DNA of 6,389 nt from NCBI GenBank assembly GCA_964424125.1, contig CAYRHS010000173.1:1-6389 (forward strand). The letters are read 5' to 3'. The translations under genes and the position numbers were made by a program. Under the pieces are notes generated by a model. That model was not told the DNA's origin. It was given only the letters and a program-made list of their open reading frames with translations, and searched no databases. Below, piece by piece: positions 6,178-6,389 of this stretch (positions are counted from its first letter, which is position 1; every line of letters begins with the position of its first letter). This DNA comes from CAYRHS01 sp964424125. Lineage in GTDB: Bacteria > Actinomycetota > Acidimicrobiia > IMCC26256 > JAOSJL01.

Positions 6178-6389
6178 GCTCGGCACCGAGCACCGCGCCC
6201 GAGCGGTTGCTCGACGTCGAGGGCCTCACCGCGGGCTACGACGGCGTTCCCGTCGTGCGCAACGTCGACCTGCACGTCGACGCCGGTGAGGTCGTCGCGA
6301 TGCTCGGACCGAACGGCGCCGGCAAGACCACCACACTGCTCGCCATCTCCGGCATCGTCCCGCTGCTGGCGGGAACCATCCGCGCCATC
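6174..6389 (+). CDS. livF: LivF-type ABC transporter ATP-binding protein, 3' end outside window
   Basis: The first 72 codons of a second ABC ATPase, the expected partner of the LivG-like protein in a heterodimeric ATPase. It starts at GTG 6174, overlapping the preceding TGA as GTGA, which implies translational coupling; the ribosome binding sequence upstream is weak. Residues 11-22 (RLLDVEGLTAGY) and the following DGVPVVRNVDLHVDAGE match the start of LivF proteins, and Walker A GPNGAGKTTT is at 46-55 (numbered from the GTG), followed by LLAISGI. About 160-170 residues, including Walker B and the signature motif, should lie beyond the window. The LivF assignment rests on gene order and the N-terminal pattern, since the diagnostic later parts are missing. 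Confidence 0.85.
   Translation, partial: MSSAPSTAPERLLDVEGLTAGYDGVPVVRNVDLHVDAGEVVAMLGPNGAGKTTTLLAISGIVPLLAGTIRAI

Noticed and set aside
5233..6186. 317-codon minus-strand frame opposite livG
   Set aside because: The plus strand carries Walker A, Q-loop, signature, Walker B and H-loop in order; the reverse frame has no motif.
1..6389. CRISPR arrays, tRNA or rRNA genes, insertion sequences, phage attachment sites
   Set aside because: No regularly spaced repeats, RNA gene signatures, transposase motifs or terminal inverted repeats were seen; nearly all bases lie in six protein genes.

Overview
The window is very GC-rich (G/C dominates third codon positions) and tightly packed. Together with branched-chain amino-acid-type ABC genes, an acyl-CoA synthetase and GTG starts, this suggests a high-GC actinobacterium or an environmental relative. 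No rRNA or other taxonomic marker is present, so the lineage is an inference.

Layout. (1) Positions 1-876, plus strand: the C-terminal part of an AMP-binding acyl-CoA synthetase whose N-terminus lies outside the window. (2) Positions 877-950: a short convergent gap with inverted repeats that may act as a terminator. (3) Positions 951-5344, minus strand: a two-gene unit read right to left. The first gene (5344 to 3572) encodes a NorD-like protein with a C-terminal VWA domain. The second (3575 to 951) overlaps it by the four bases ATGA and encodes an 874-residue fusion of an extended SDR (NAD-dependent epimerase-like) domain to the substrate-binding and phosphohistidine domains of a PEP-utiliser/rifampin-phosphotransferase-like enzyme. 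(4) Positions 5345-5367: a 23-bp divergent gap in which one small inverted repeat carries Shine-Dalgarno-like sequence on both strands. (5) Positions 5368-6389, plus strand: two ABC ATPases of the LivG/LivF type, overlapping at GTGA; the second is cut off by the window end.

How the parts may work together. LivG and LivF would energise import of a branched-chain amino acid or another carboxylate or amide substrate; their permeases and binding protein are not in view. The acyl-CoA synthetase fits fatty- or organic-acid metabolism, but its C-terminal subdomain lacks the usual catalytic lysine. The most unusual part is the minus-strand pair. The fusion enzyme keeps the SDR catalytic residues and the phosphorylatable histidine, but an SDR domain occupies the slot where PEP synthases and rifampin phosphotransferases carry their ATP-grasp domain. 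It is translationally coupled to a NorD-like protein that has neither its usual MoxR-type (NorQ/CbbQ) ATPase partner nor nitric oxide reductase genes nearby. Whether the NorD-like protein assembles or activates the fusion enzyme is conjecture, but it can be tested.
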